Origin: Chitinophaga pinensis
Lineage (GTDB): Bacteria > Bacteroidota > Bacteroidia > NS11-12g > UBA955
Direction: 5' to 3'
DNA: 64,000 bases
Assembly: GCA_945871905.1 (NCBI GenBank)
Contig: CAMBXL010000006.1
Coordinates: 1-64,000, forward strand
The notes under the pieces were generated by a model. That model had not been told where the DNA came from. It made no database searches and saw only the letters and a list, made by a program, of their open reading frames with translations. This document shows positions 8,696-17,136 of the stretch, piece after piece (the stretch's first letter is position 1; each line of letters begins with the position of its first letter). A program made the position numbers and the translations under genes.

Positions 8696-9667
8696 TTATG
8701 CTTTCAGCACATCTTCTCTGTAATACGTCTTTTGGGGGATATTTATTTCAGTGCGATGGAATACATCAGGAATGGAATTGCCCGCAATTATCATTTCAAT
8801 AAATGGATGGTAATAACTTGGTATATTCTTTTTATTAGCAACAAAAAAATTTGCATCAAACAAGTCAGCTCTTTGAATAAACGCAAACATCATTTGTGCT
8901 GAATAATGATCGACATTTGGCCCTTTTTCTGCTTTTGTAGGTGCAAAATATTCGCTTTCTTCTATTCCTTTGTACCCTTTTCCATTTGGATTGGGATAAA
9001 ATTGATAAGTATGTGCTTCAGCAATTCCCAATTGTTTTGTTAAGTTCAACTGATGAATCATCCAACGCAAAGGACCTTTAATCGCTTTCAACAAAGGATT
9101 TTGTCTTAAATTATCAGTCGTTCTTTTTTTATCGGGAGTCCAAATCAACAAAGTTGCTGACAATTCTTGAGGAATAAATACAACATGAGGTTCCCAACTG
9201 TCCACTGTGCTTGGATTCCAATCCTTCTGATGAAAATGTTTGCTTATTTTCATCTCAACTTCCAAGTTTTCTGGATTGACTTGAGGATTTTTTTCAAATA
9301 AAAAGCTTTCATAACCTGATCCAAAAAAAGCATTGGTGGTTAACATGTAATTGTTATGGTGGTGGATGCAATGCGCCGCAATATTGTCTCTTTTTTCCTT
9401 ATCGGGCGGAAACAAATGAATTTTCAAATTAAAATGCTCCGTTTCATAAACATATAAAAAAGGAATATTATAGCCTGTCCATTCCTGTTTCAAGAACCCT
9501 TGATCTAAAAAATTTCTTTGAATAACTGCTTTTAAAAAATCATAGTCTTGACCCATTTCTAACAAAAGTGGTGCTACTTTTTGATGAAATTCCTGACGGT
9601 TGTCGTAGGTTTTATCTAACTCCAAAAGTTTTTGTATGTAAGGAAATGCGTTTAGTAAATGTTGCAT
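8696..9667 (-). CDS. Conserved-looking protein of unknown function, possibly cupin-like
   Basis: A 323-residue protein that I do not recognise. It has no signal peptide or membrane segment and looks cytoplasmic. A histidine-rich stretch AAHCIHHHNNYMLTT (97-111) followed by SGYESFLFEK (117-126) resembles a cupin metal site (two or more His, then Glu), but this is only a visual match. The rest is rich in aromatic residues (for example WGPLRWM-like and YQFYPNPNGKGYKG segments). The ATG start has a clear frame, with 70 bases to the next gene upstream. It lies inside the glycan locus, next to a GT2 enzyme, so a role in sugar modification is possible but unproven. Confidence 0.6.
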   Translation of the reverse strand: MQHLLNAFPYIQKLLELDKTYDNRQEFHQKVAPLLLEMGQDYDFLKAVIQRNFLDQGFLKQEWTGYNIPFLYVYETEHFNLKIHLFPPDKEKRDNIAAHCIHHHNNYMLTTNAFFGSGYESFLFEKNPQVNPENLEVEMKISKHFHQKDWNPSTVDSWEPHVVFIPQELSATLLIWTPDKKRTTDNLRQNPLLKAIKGPLRWMIHQLNLTKQLGIAEAHTYQFYPNPNGKGYKGIEESEYFAPTKAEKGPNVDHYSAQMMFAFIQRADLFDANFFVANKKNIPSYYHPFIEMIIAGNSIPDVFHRTEINIPQKTYYREDVLKA

Positions 9668-9737
9668 TTGTATTTATTAGTTTTTGAGATACAAAAATCT
9701 ATTATTTATGTCTATTTAAAAAATGATTGTGATTAGT

Positions 9738-10664
9738 CTATTCAACCTTATCTACGACAAAATTAGGTCGTTTTCTACTTGCATCTAAAGTACGCCATAA
9801 ATATTCTCCTAATATACCAATTGCAACCATTTGGAAAGCGGATACAAACAAAAAGACTAGCATCATGGCGGTCCATCCTTCTACAGCAATATTTCCTACA
9901 AAACGATTATACAAAATGAACAACGCATATAATATGGCTACAGCACCTAAAATAAATCCTGAAACCGTAATTATTCTTATAGGTGCAAATGAAAAAGCGA
10001 CAAATGAATCGACAAAGAGTTTAATTTTTTTCTTCATGGTCCAACGGCTTTTTCCTGCTTTTCTTTCTAATCTTTTGTATGGTATGGTTATGTACTCATA
10101 TTTCAACCAAATGAATAAATACAAACTATTTGAATTTTTTTCATCCATTGCTAGTACTTCTTCTTTCAGTTTCTTGTCAAATAAGACATAATCAAAGCCC
10201 CCTTTTGGTAAATTTGGTAAGGCGTACTTCCTGATTAAAAATTGGAATGTATTGGCAAACACTTTACTTAAAAATGGGTCCTCACGGTCTTCCCTATTTC
10301 CCATCACCAATTGGATTCCTTTTTGCCAATGCGCAAACATTTTGGGCATCAATGAAATTGGGTCTTGCAAGTCAGCGGAAATGATAACATTACAATCGCC
10401 AGTTGCGTGTTGCATCCCAGCCAGTATGGCATTGTAACTTCCAAAGTTACCTGACAGTTTAATCAGTTTTACTTTTTCGGGATACTTAGCTTTGAACTTT
10501 TGCAATTCTTCCCAAGTATTGTCTTTTGAACCATCATCAACCATTACATACTGAAAGGTAGTGCCTTCGGGAAAGTTTTGTTCATTCTCTATCAATTCCT
10601 CAGATGTAGTAGGGATGTTGAGTTCGTTATAGTAACAGGGTATAATTATTGATAATTGGGGCAT
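9738..10664 (-). CDS. Polyprenyl-phosphate glycosyltransferase (GT2, GtrB/ArnC-like)
   Basis: A 308-residue protein. The GT-A domain has LSIIIPCYYNE (4-14), VDDGSKDNT near 42-50 and SADLQDP near 96-102. The C-terminal third has two hydrophobic helices (about 228-253 and 265-290) ending in GILGEYLWRTLDASRKRP. This layout is that of enzymes that load a sugar onto undecaprenyl phosphate at the inner membrane. The loaded sugar is then flipped and used by GT-C transferases, of which the window has at least two (24286-25863, 29892-31970). It stands alone between short gaps, so its operon links are unclear. Confidence 0.85.
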   Translation of the reverse strand: MPQLSIIIPCYYNELNIPTTSEELIENEQNFPEGTTFQYVMVDDGSKDNTWEELQKFKAKYPEKVKLIKLSGNFGSYNAILAGMQHATGDCNVIISADLQDPISLMPKMFAHWQKGIQLVMGNREDREDPFLSKVFANTFQFLIRKYALPNLPKGGFDYVLFDKKLKEEVLAMDEKNSNSLYLFIWLKYEYITIPYKRLERKAGKSRWTMKKKIKLFVDSFVAFSFAPIRIITVSGFILGAVAILYALFILYNRFVGNIAVEGWTAMMLVFLFVSAFQMVAIGILGEYLWRTLDASRKRPNFVVDKVE

Positions 10665-10666
10665 TG

Positions 10667-10735
10667 GTTGAGTGGTTAATGGTTAATAGTTATTAGTTAA
10701 GAGTTTCACGCCGTTCAGCGTGAGGTTATTAGTTA
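10667..10735. repeat. GGTTAATGG word repeat with a CACGC/GCGTG hairpin
   Basis: The 115-base gap between genes holds repeated words of the form GGTTAATGGTTAATAG and GTTATTAGTTAAG. Between two such words sits TTTCACGCCGTTCAGCGTGA (10704-10723), a small hairpin with a CACGC/GCGTG stem. Similar words occur at 11885-11920 and 51375-51408, and the same hairpin type near 59366 and 59432. No promoter was recognised. Confidence 0.75.
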
Positions 10736-10779
10736 AGGAATGTAACTTAATTATTTATAGACTTTTAGTAATGCTGTAT

Positions 10780-11880
10780 TTAACTAAAAAATGCTTTAAC
10801 TTTTTCGATAACTTGCATTTGTTGCGCTTCAGACATCCCTTGGTAAAGAGGAATACTTAATGTTTCATTGGCAATTTTTTCGGCTATAGGAAAATCACCT
10901 TGTTGGTAATTTAATTCTTTGTAGGCTTTTTGTAAATGTGGTGGAACGGGATAATGAATAACAGTTCCAATACCCTGTTCTGTTAAATATTTTTGCAATT
11001 CATCTCTTTTAGCGGTTCTAATTTGATAAATGTGATACACAGAAGTGCAATTTTCGGCATTTTGAGGCAATGTTAAACCGTTTATTCCTGCCAATTGTTC
11101 ATCGTATATTTTTGCTAACCTTTGTCTCTCTGCAGTGTCTGCAGGTAAATATTTTAATTTAACATTGAGTAAAGCGGCTTGTAATTCATCTAATCTTGAA
11201 TTAACCCCTTTTATCTCATTGTAATATTTAACTTGTGATCCATAATTCCTAATTACTTTGACTTGATTATGCAATGTTTCATCATTGGTCGTAACAGCTC
11301 CTGCATCACCCAAAGCTCCTAAATTTTTTCCAGGGTAAAAACTTGTGGCATTTAAATGTCCAAAACTACCTGCCAATTTACCATTGCACAATGCTCCTTG
11401 TGATTGCGCATTGTCTTCGACTACTGCCAATTTGTATTGATTGGCTATTGCCATAATTTTATCCAATTCAGCGGCTTGACCATATAAATTAGCTGGAATG
11501 ATGGCTTTTGTTTTTGAAGAAATTTTAGCTTCTATTAAATCAGGGTGGATGTTACAAGTAGCCCAATTTGGTTCTACAGGCACAGGAATTGCGCCCACAT
11601 AAGAAACAGCTAACCATGTTGCTATATAAGTATTTGAAGGCACTATTACTTCTTCACCTTCGCATATATTAAGTGCTTTTAACGAAAGAATCAATGCATC
11701 CAATCCATTTGCAACTCCGACGCTAAATTTTGTTTGGTTGTATTGGGCATAATTTTGCTCAAATAGTTCTAAATGCTTTCCCATAATGTACCAACCCGAT
11801 TGGAGTACATTGTCAAAAGCTGTTTTAAGCTCCTCTTGATGAGCTAAATTAATTGATTTTAAATCTAAATAAGGAATCAT
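10780..11880 (-). CDS. fdtB: Sugar aminotransferase, DegT/DnrJ/EryC1 family (FdtB/QdtB-like)
   Basis: A 366-residue PLP enzyme of the sugar aminotransferase family. It shows GVANGLDALILSLKAL near 55-70, VEDNAQSQGA (154-163; D156 for the PLP pyridine nitrogen) and FYPGKNLGALGDAG (181-194) with the Schiff-base lysine K185. Together with the FdtA-type ketoisomerase and the acetyltransferase just upstream it should convert a dTDP-3-keto-6-deoxyhexose to the 3-amino sugar. The VIRNYGSQVKY and GVNSRLDELQAALL stretches are typical of the FdtB/QdtB/TylB branch. A repeat-filled gap of 271 bases separates it from the acetyltransferase. Fuc3N and Qui3N cannot be told apart from sequence. Confidence 0.85.
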   Translation of the reverse strand: MIPYLDLKSINLAHQEELKTAFDNVLQSGWYIMGKHLELFEQNYAQYNQTKFSVGVANGLDALILSLKALNICEGEEVIVPSNTYIATWLAVSYVGAIPVPVEPNWATCNIHPDLIEAKISSKTKAIIPANLYGQAAELDKIMAIANQYKLAVVEDNAQSQGALCNGKLAGSFGHLNATSFYPGKNLGALGDAGAVTTNDETLHNQVKVIRNYGSQVKYYNEIKGVNSRLDELQAALLNVKLKYLPADTAERQRLAKIYDEQLAGINGLTLPQNAENCTSVYHIYQIRTAKRDELQKYLTEQGIGTVIHYPVPPHLQKAYKELNYQQGDFPIAEKIANETLSIPLYQGMSEAQQMQVIEKVKAFFS

Positions 11881-12151
11881 TGTATGGGGGTTAATGGTTA
11901 ATGGTTATTAGTTAAGGGAATTAGCTTTTGTCATCCGGAGTGCCTTTACTGAGCTAGTTTACCCTGAGTTTATCGATGGGAAGTGCTCTTGAAGGTTGTC
12001 ATCCTATGAGCGTGTCCGCCTATGGAGAATGTCAGCCATAGGCTGATGTACGGAAGGAAGTCAAAAGGTTATCTGTTTACTTTCTTGTCGCCCTTCGATA
12101 TTATTCAGCATAGCTGAATCACTCAGGGTGACAAGAAAGTTGAACTTTTTT
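11881..12151. repeat. Mixed dispersed repeats between two sugar-pathway genes
   Basis: It begins with GGTTAATGG words (11889-11920). A GTCATCC...AGTCA element follows, holding a 38-base segment (11947-11984) that recurs with a few changes at 51452-51490. A small hairpin TCAGCC-ATA-GGCTGA lies near 12043-12057. The long hairpin at 12080-12139 closes the region. No coding frame is credible here. Confidence 0.75.
12080..12139. repeat. Nested hairpin element (GTCRCCCT/AGGGTGAC ends)
   Basis: An outer stem CTTTCTTGTCGCCCT (12080-12094) pairs with AGGGTGACAAGAAAG (12125-12139) with one G-T wobble. Inside lies a second perfect hairpin, ATTCAGC-ATA-GCTGAAT (12103-12119). It starts 13 bases past the stop of the acetyltransferase gene and could attenuate or end minus-strand transcription, though the T-run (12145-12152) is on the plus-strand side. 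The GTCACCCT/AGGGTGAC ends match the two elements at 26398-26498. Confidence 0.7.
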
Positions 12152-12703
12152 TTAATTTTGAATTAATCTTTCTTCAACTACTTCGTAGTTGTTTCCTTGA
12201 CTATCTGTAAAGATATTTGTTGAAATTTCTTTTAATTTTTCACCATTGTTATTTACCCATCCATTTTGTTTGGCTGGGTTGCCAACCATCAATGCATTTG
12301 GAATAACATTCTTTGTTACCACACTCCCTGCAGCAATAAGGGCATGTTCCCCAATTTCTAATCCTCCAAGAATGGTTGCATTAGCACCAATACTACATCC
12401 TCTACGTAAATTGGTTTTTTGAAATTTACTAGGATATTGTTTAGATTTGGGATATTGGTCATTTATAAAAGTGGCATTAGGACCAATGAATACAGAATCT
12501 TCTACCCTAATTCCATCCCATAAATAAACACCACTTTTTACAGTAACATTGTCACCAATAACCACATCATTTTCTATAAATGTATGGCAATTGATGTTGC
12601 AATTACTTCCGATTATGGCATTTTTTAAAATCACTACAAACTGCCAAATAGTAGTTTTTTCACCTATTTGCTTCGTTTGCACATCTGCTAAAGGATGAAT
12701 CAT
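12152..12703 (-). CDS. Sugar O/N-acyltransferase, left-handed beta-helix (FdtC-like)
   Basis: A 183-residue trimeric hexapeptide-repeat transferase. Successive I/V-G-X4 rungs run from about residue 10 to 150 (for example IGSNCNINCHTFIENDVVIG and IGANATILGGLEIG). The C-terminal AAGSVVTKNVIPNALMVGNP is typical of acetyl-CoA-dependent sugar acetyltransferases. Next to the ketoisomerase and DegT genes, the likely reaction is N-acetylation of the dTDP-3-amino sugar. The start ATG overlaps the upstream stop as ATGA (12700-12703). Another acyl group or an O-linked target cannot be ruled out. Confidence 0.82.
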   Translation of the reverse strand: MIHPLADVQTKQIGEKTTIWQFVVILKNAIIGSNCNINCHTFIENDVVIGDNVTVKSGVYLWDGIRVEDSVFIGPNATFINDQYPKSKQYPSKFQKTNLRRGCSIGANATILGGLEIGEHALIAAGSVVTKNVIPNALMVGNPAKQNGWVNNNGEKLKEISTNIFTDSQGNNYEVVEERLIQN

Positions 12704-13104
12704 TTTTTTTGTAATGCTTTAAAATCTTCGTAACTTCTGATATAATCTGCTTCGTTGTATATACTTGATGCAATAACTAACTGGACCGCATTGTGTGAAT
12801 ATTGCATGGTGTGCCAACATAGTTTGGGCATATAGAGTCCCATATCAGGCTTGTCTATTACAAATACATTAACGCTTCCATCGGGCATTTCGGTATTCAC
12901 TATTATTCGACCTGCCATTGCTATAAGTACCATTTCCGTCTCATAATGAGCATGTCTTCCTCTTACTACTTCTTCGGGGGTATAGTAGGTCCAGAAATTT
13001 CGCTTAATTTCAAATGGGATGTCAGCATTAGATTCTCCTATAGACAAATAGCCCTCGGATGGTTTTCCAATGCGTTTAAAATTGATAATTTGGGGGGTGT
13101 TCAT
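12700..13104 (-). CDS. fdtA: dTDP-4-keto-6-deoxyhexose 3,4-ketoisomerase, cupin (FdtA/QdtA-like)
   Basis: A 134-residue single-cupin protein, the usual length for FdtA/QdtA. It opens INFKRIGKPSEGYLSIGE. The active-site region is WTYYTPEEVVRGRHAHYETE, with the RGxHAH histidine pair that these isomerases use for proton transfer. The tail has CWHTMQY and a DYIRSYEDF segment also typical of the family. It supplies the 3-keto substrate of the aminotransferase at 10780-11880. The substrate-making rmlA and rmlB genes are not in this window. It ends in an ATGA overlap with the acetyltransferase. Confidence 0.87.
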   Translation of the reverse strand: MNTPQIINFKRIGKPSEGYLSIGESNADIPFEIKRNFWTYYTPEEVVRGRHAHYETEMVLIAMAGRIIVNTEMPDGSVNVFVIDKPDMGLYMPKLCWHTMQYSHNAVQLVIASSIYNEADYIRSYEDFKALQKK

Positions 13105-13118
13105 TGGGCGGATTAATG

Positions 13119-14372
13119 CTAATTAATAAGTTTTAATAATTGATTTTGGGTTATATTAGAAATCTCATGATTTTTGAAGTTATAGTTAGGATTAAAAATT
13201 ATAGTATTATTTAACCAATTCTCATAAATCATTTTCAATTTTTCTTTGGCATTTGTTTCATTTATTGCATAACCTAACTTGTTATTTTCTATATAATTAG
13301 CCGTTTGACCTTCTTTTGAAATAACTACTATCGATGTATGCATTGCTATGTATTCATAGAACTTAGTACTGAAGGAATAATTTAAATCATCCGTCAGAAA
13401 TAATAGGGCTAAATCACTATTTTGTATTTCTTCATAAACTTTTGATGTGGAAACCTCTCCATTAAATTTTAGAAAATCCAAATTACTTGATATTTCATTA
13501 AATCCATTTGGAACATATCCAAAAAAATCTATTTGTAAATGATTCTTAATATTAGGTAATTCTTCAATCAGTTCAATTAATGCATCACAAAATATCTTGA
13601 ACATGTGCAATGATTTATCATATAAAGTTCCTGTAAAAATAAATCTACATTTCTTCTTTTGTCTTTTTGATACATCTATACTTCTTATGTCTTCAATATC
13701 AAAGCCATTAGGAATTGTAATGCATTTATCTTTATTTATTTCTATTAAGGATTTAAAATAAATACTCATTTCATCAGACACTGAAATGACTTTATCATAC
13801 TTTCTTATAACTTCTTCTTCTTTGTACTTTTCAAAGCCAAGGCGTTTTTTTGACAATCCTGTGTATCCAAAACTTGTTTTATTATTGGTCCAAGGATCCC
13901 TAAAATCTACTATAAAAGTTACATTTGGATATTTTTCTTTTAATTTAATCACTTCGTATGCCATATGATATGGCGCACAACTCACAATAATTTTATTTGT
14001 TCCAGAATTAATCTTTTTTTCTAATTCAATCAGTAATTTTTTTGAAAAAAAGGAAGAATGGTCGAAAAAACTACCTTTTACAATTGCCTTTACATAATAC
14101 CATGCTAACCTATATTGAATTTTTTGAATAATTCCCTTTGGAATAATTGTTAATATATAGGGATAATTCATAGGCAGAAAAGTGATATTTTCTTTGTACA
14201 AAATAATATCATTCTCCCAATTACTTTTTTTGTTTAAATTTTGCTTATCAGCACCTATAACATGGACATTTATACCAGCTTTTTGAATATATTTTGCAAA
14301 TTTTGCCCATCGTCTTCCTCCAATTCCATCGTACGGAGGAAAAGTAAAGCAAACTATTGTTACACTATTCAA
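13119..14372 (-). CDS. GT-B glycosyltransferase (GT4-like)
   Basis: A 417-residue protein. The start resembles the WbuB-like branch: VCFTFPPYDGIGGRRWAKFAK. A DFRDPW motif near residue 155 (common in GT4 enzymes of O-antigen loci) and the FTGTLYDKS donor-side loop near 245 support the call. The C-terminal site reads SFSTKFYEYIAMHTSIVVIS, where the Glu of FYEY stands for the second EX7E residue. The frame starts with TTG (14370-14372); no ATG precedes it within the open frame. It lies 6 bases after the amidotransferase gene. Confidence 0.8.
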   Translation of the reverse strand: MNSVTIVCFTFPPYDGIGGRRWAKFAKYIQKAGINVHVIGADKQNLNKKSNWENDIILYKENITFLPMNYPYILTIIPKGIIQKIQYRLAWYYVKAIVKGSFFDHSSFFSKKLLIELEKKINSGTNKIIVSCAPYHMAYEVIKLKEKYPNVTFIVDFRDPWTNNKTSFGYTGLSKKRLGFEKYKEEEVIRKYDKVISVSDEMSIYFKSLIEINKDKCITIPNGFDIEDIRSIDVSKRQKKKCRFIFTGTLYDKSLHMFKIFCDALIELIEELPNIKNHLQIDFFGYVPNGFNEISSNLDFLKFNGEVSTSKVYEEIQNSDLALLFLTDDLNYSFSTKFYEYIAMHTSIVVISKEGQTANYIENNKLGYAINETNAKEKLKMIYENWLNNTIIFNPNYNFKNHEISNITQNQLLKLIN

Positions 14373-14378
14373 ATTTTA

Positions 14379-15512
14379 TTACCTTAGTTTTTTAAATAAT
14401 TTAGTAAATCCACTTATTCTTTTCATAAATCTAGAATGTTGAGGATACAATCCTGTTTCATATGATTTATATTCTAAGTGTGACTTTACAGGACTTTTCA
14501 TGAAATTTTCAAACATATCATTATCAATGCCTAATTTCTTTAAAACAAACTCTTTATCTTCTTCTAATTGCAATTCAGATGAATATGGATTTTTTTGAAT
14601 TTCAATAAGGGCTTCATCTCTTGTTATTTGTCCCGAACAAATTAAATTAGACAAATGAGCTTTACGTTTATCATAACCAAATTTTTCTTTTAAAACATAC
14701 CCTTGATAAAATCTTGTAAATATGGATTCGTAATGTTTCCCTCCATAGTCTCTCCAAGCAAATTCTTTTATAATGGTTTCTTTTGCATCATTTTTATCAT
14801 AGTCAACAAATTCTAAAAGGTTTAATCTTTCAATTTTTTCAATTAATTGATATTTTGAATATTCAAAAAATCCCATCATTGGAAATGTCTTCAGTTTTTT
14901 AGTGCCATGTTTAGCATGAATGTCAATAATGTTAGCAACATCCATTTTACTCCATCTCATCGTTTTAGGCAAAATAGCTTCAGTTTGAAAGTTATGGCCA
15001 GTTAGAATGTATTTTATTTTATGTTTACTTGACTGTTTGTACAACATTGCAAAAAAACCATGGTCTGTTGGTATTTCCCAATCTAATACAGAAGCTTTTA
15101 TATAAGAAAGCTGTAAATCCTTGAACTCATCCCAATCTACTACATAGGTATATAAATCAAAACCAGTATGACTTATTATTGAATCAATATTTTTTACAGC
15201 CAACTCTGAATTCCATCCATTGTCAAAATGTATTAAAAGTGGATTTAAGCCCCATTCTTTTGCTAAATAAGCCAAATAACTACTGTCAACCCCTCCACTT
15301 AAACCCATTATTGAATCGTACTTTTTGCCTACACCATTCTGTTTAATTTTATCAAGTAATCCTTCAAGTTGTTTACTTCTAATTTCTAGTGAGGGAAATT
15401 CATCAACATACTTTTTTTTGTAATTTGTACAATAATTACAAACACCATTTTCATCAAAAAGTAAATAAGGGTCATCATTTGTATCAAGGATACAATTTTT
15501 ACATATTTTCAT
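14379..15512 (-). CDS. N-acetyl sugar amidotransferase (WbpG/PseA/LegA-like)
   Basis: A 377-residue PP-loop enzyme. Four cysteines in two CxxC pairs (C4/C7 and C25/C28) make a likely zinc site. SGGVDS (72-77) is the ATP pyrophosphatase loop. HFDNGWNSELAV and YGGKHYESIFTRFYQGY are hallmarks of the family. Members use ATP and ammonia to turn an N-acetyl group into an acetamidino group on a nucleotide or nonulosonic sugar. The ammonia usually comes from a HisH/HisF-like pair, and exactly such genes follow upstream (15517-16257 and 16513-17136). A paralogue forms the C-terminal half of the fusion at 37014-40091. Substrate is unknown. Confidence 0.9.
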   Translation of the reverse strand: MKICKNCILDTNDDPYLLFDENGVCNYCTNYKKKYVDEFPSLEIRSKQLEGLLDKIKQNGVGKKYDSIMGLSGGVDSSYLAYLAKEWGLNPLLIHFDNGWNSELAVKNIDSIISHTGFDLYTYVVDWDEFKDLQLSYIKASVLDWEIPTDHGFFAMLYKQSSKHKIKYILTGHNFQTEAILPKTMRWSKMDVANIIDIHAKHGTKKLKTFPMMGFFEYSKYQLIEKIERLNLLEFVDYDKNDAKETIIKEFAWRDYGGKHYESIFTRFYQGYVLKEKFGYDKRKAHLSNLICSGQITRDEALIEIQKNPYSSELQLEEDKEFVLKKLGIDNDMFENFMKSPVKSHLEYKSYETGLYPQHSRFMKRISGFTKLFKKLR

Positions 15513-15516
15513 TAAA

Positions 15517-16257
15517 TTATAAAACTTCAGAGGGATAATTGATTAAAATTGATTTAGGATCATTGTTTCTATATACAAACAAACTCCCTGCTGCAATTGC
15601 ATTTGCGCCATTAGCGACCGCTTCTTTCATATTTTGAGTGTTGTTACATCCACCCATTGCAACTATAGGAATACTTAAACTTTTTAACTCAGATATCATT
15701 TCTAAATTGTATCCTACAAAGGTACCATCTCTGTCTATATCTTGTAAAATTATTTCTCCTATTCCATATTCTATCATTTCTAATGCAAAAGATTTGATAT
15801 CCTTCTTTATATACGCTTTGCCTGAATTAAAATGTGGACGAAGTTTTCCTAATATATTTTTTTTAAAATCAAGCGACATTACTACACTTTGAGCACCATA
15901 AATACTTGCTATTTGGGTTATCACTTTAGAATTTTCTTGTAAAACTGAATTTAAAACAACTTTTTCAATTCCTAATCCAAATATTTTCTTGGCTTGTTCT
16001 AATGTTTTTATTCCTCCTCCATAACCTAAAGGCATAAAAGCCTCACCTGCCATTTCATAAATTAACTTATAATTGGGTTCTTTATTTTGCTTAGAGGCTT
16101 CAATGTCTAAAATAATAAGTTCATCTACTCTTTTTTCATTAAAAATTTTAATAGCATTTAATGGATCGCCAATGTAATTAGGATTTTTAAACTTTACTGT
16201 CTTTACCAATCGATTACCCATTATGGTTAAAACTGGTATTATTCGTGTTCGACTCAT
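15517..16257 (-). CDS. hisF: HisF-like ammonia-channel partner of the sugar amidotransferase
   Basis: A 246-residue (beta/alpha)8 barrel of the imidazole glycerol phosphate synthase cyclase family. It starts RIIPVLTIMGNRLVKT: residue 11 is Thr where histidine-pathway HisF has the catalytic Asp11. The second catalytic Asp is kept in MSLDFK near 128-133. The barrel phosphate loops GGGIKTLEQA and AMGGCNN are present. A lost Asp11 and the neighbouring amidotransferase suggest the protein passes ammonia for amidination rather than making histidine; no other his gene is near. The gene ends 4 bases before the amidotransferase start. Confidence 0.86.
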   Translation of the reverse strand: MSRTRIIPVLTIMGNRLVKTVKFKNPNYIGDPLNAIKIFNEKRVDELIILDIEASKQNKEPNYKLIYEMAGEAFMPLGYGGGIKTLEQAKKIFGLGIEKVVLNSVLQENSKVITQIASIYGAQSVVMSLDFKKNILGKLRPHFNSGKAYIKKDIKSFALEMIEYGIGEIILQDIDRDGTFVGYNLEMISELKSLSIPIVAMGGCNNTQNMKEAVANGANAIAAGSLFVYRNNDPKSILINYPSEVL

Positions 16258-16512
16258 TGTTTGGTATGTTTAGTTGTTGGCTTTTGGGATGAGATGTCTC
16301 CTACGTCGACATGACAGCCTTGTTTTCGTTTCGTTTAAAAACTTTTACAAACGCTTTCTCAGTTACTATTCCGGTTACCCCCGGCTGTCATTCCGACTAC
16401 GGAGGAATCTTGGTTCTCTTTTGGTTTAGCTGTTGGGATAAGACATCTCCTGCGTCGACATGACAGCCAGGGTTAAGAACATGACAGCCTTTTGAATTAC
16501 TTGATAGCCTAG
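16258..16512. repeat. Dispersed repeats splitting the hisH-hisF pair
   Basis: The gap holds two similar copies of a segment with GTCTCCTACGTCGACATGACAG (first copy near 16291-16312) and CATCTCCTGCGTCGACATGACAG (second near 16443-16465), written here as near matches. Between them lies TGTCATTCCGACTACGGAGG (near 16387). These look like copies of a family of small mobile palindromic repeats. No coding frame or promoter is evident. Confidence 0.7.
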
Positions 16513-17136
16513 TTAGCCAATATGTTCCAGAAAGGCTTTGAAAAAAGCTTGTCCGAATACATGCGACTTTTCAGGATGAAACTGAACCCCAATAATGTTA
16601 TCTTTTATAATTCCATTGTGAAACGTTTGTCCTCCGTATTCGGCTGTCGATAAAACATCTTTCTGTTCTTTACAATTGACAAAATATGAATGGACATGGT
16701 AAAAACGAGGTACTTCTTCTTCGAAACCACAATCACTAAATGGTTTTTTAATAAAATGAGTATCAGACCATGCCATGTGAGGTACTTTAATTTCCTTGTC
16801 TGCAAATATAAATTTTTTAGTATTAGCTTCAATCCATCCTAAACCACTGCAGTTACCTTCTTCGCTGAATGAAGTCATTAATTGCATGCCTAGACATATC
16901 CCTAAAATTGGTTTTTTTTGGATTAACACTAAATCATTAAGCACTTCTATTAAACCTTGGTTTTGCAGATTTTGCATCCCTTGTGTAAAGTGACCGACCC
17001 CTGGCAATATCAAGCCTTTAGCAGATTGCATTACTTCAATGTCATTGCTTATTACTACCTGACCTGCCCCCACTTTTTTTAACATGTTTTTGATAGAAAG
17101 GGGATTTCCAAGGCCGTAATCAATGATAACTATCAT
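16513..17136 (-). CDS. hisH: HisH-like glutamine amidotransferase
   Basis: A 207-residue class I glutaminase. The nucleophile is C81 in LGICLGMQLM, and H187 with E189 (VQFHPEKS) complete the triad. IIDYGLGNPLSIKNML at the N-terminus is typical of HisH. In the WbpG/PseA-type systems a HisH paralogue frees ammonia from glutamine and hands it through the HisF-like barrel to the sugar amidotransferase; the local gene set supports that role over histidine synthesis. Its ATG overlaps the stop of the upstream gene as ATGA (17133-17136). A 255-base repeat region separates it from its hisF partner. Confidence 0.87.
   Translation of the reverse strand: MIVIIDYGLGNPLSIKNMLKKVGAGQVVISNDIEVMQSAKGLILPGVGHFTQGMQNLQNQGLIEVLNDLVLIQKKPILGICLGMQLMTSFSEEGNCSGLGWIEANTKKFIFADKEIKVPHMAWSDTHFIKKPFSDCGFEEEVPRFYHVHSYFVNCKEQKDVLSTAEYGGQTFHNGIIKDNIIGVQFHPEKSHVFGQAFFKAFLEHIG

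Noticed and set aside
8585..8902. Plus-strand open frame of 105 codons beginning MLEELLCVLYF.
   Set aside because: It mostly translates mirrored family A repeats and runs antisense into a well-supported minus-strand gene.
15517..17136. HisH and HisF as part of histidine biosynthesis.
   Set aside because: No other his genes are near, the HisF catalytic Asp11 is missing, and a WbpG-type amidotransferase is adjacent.
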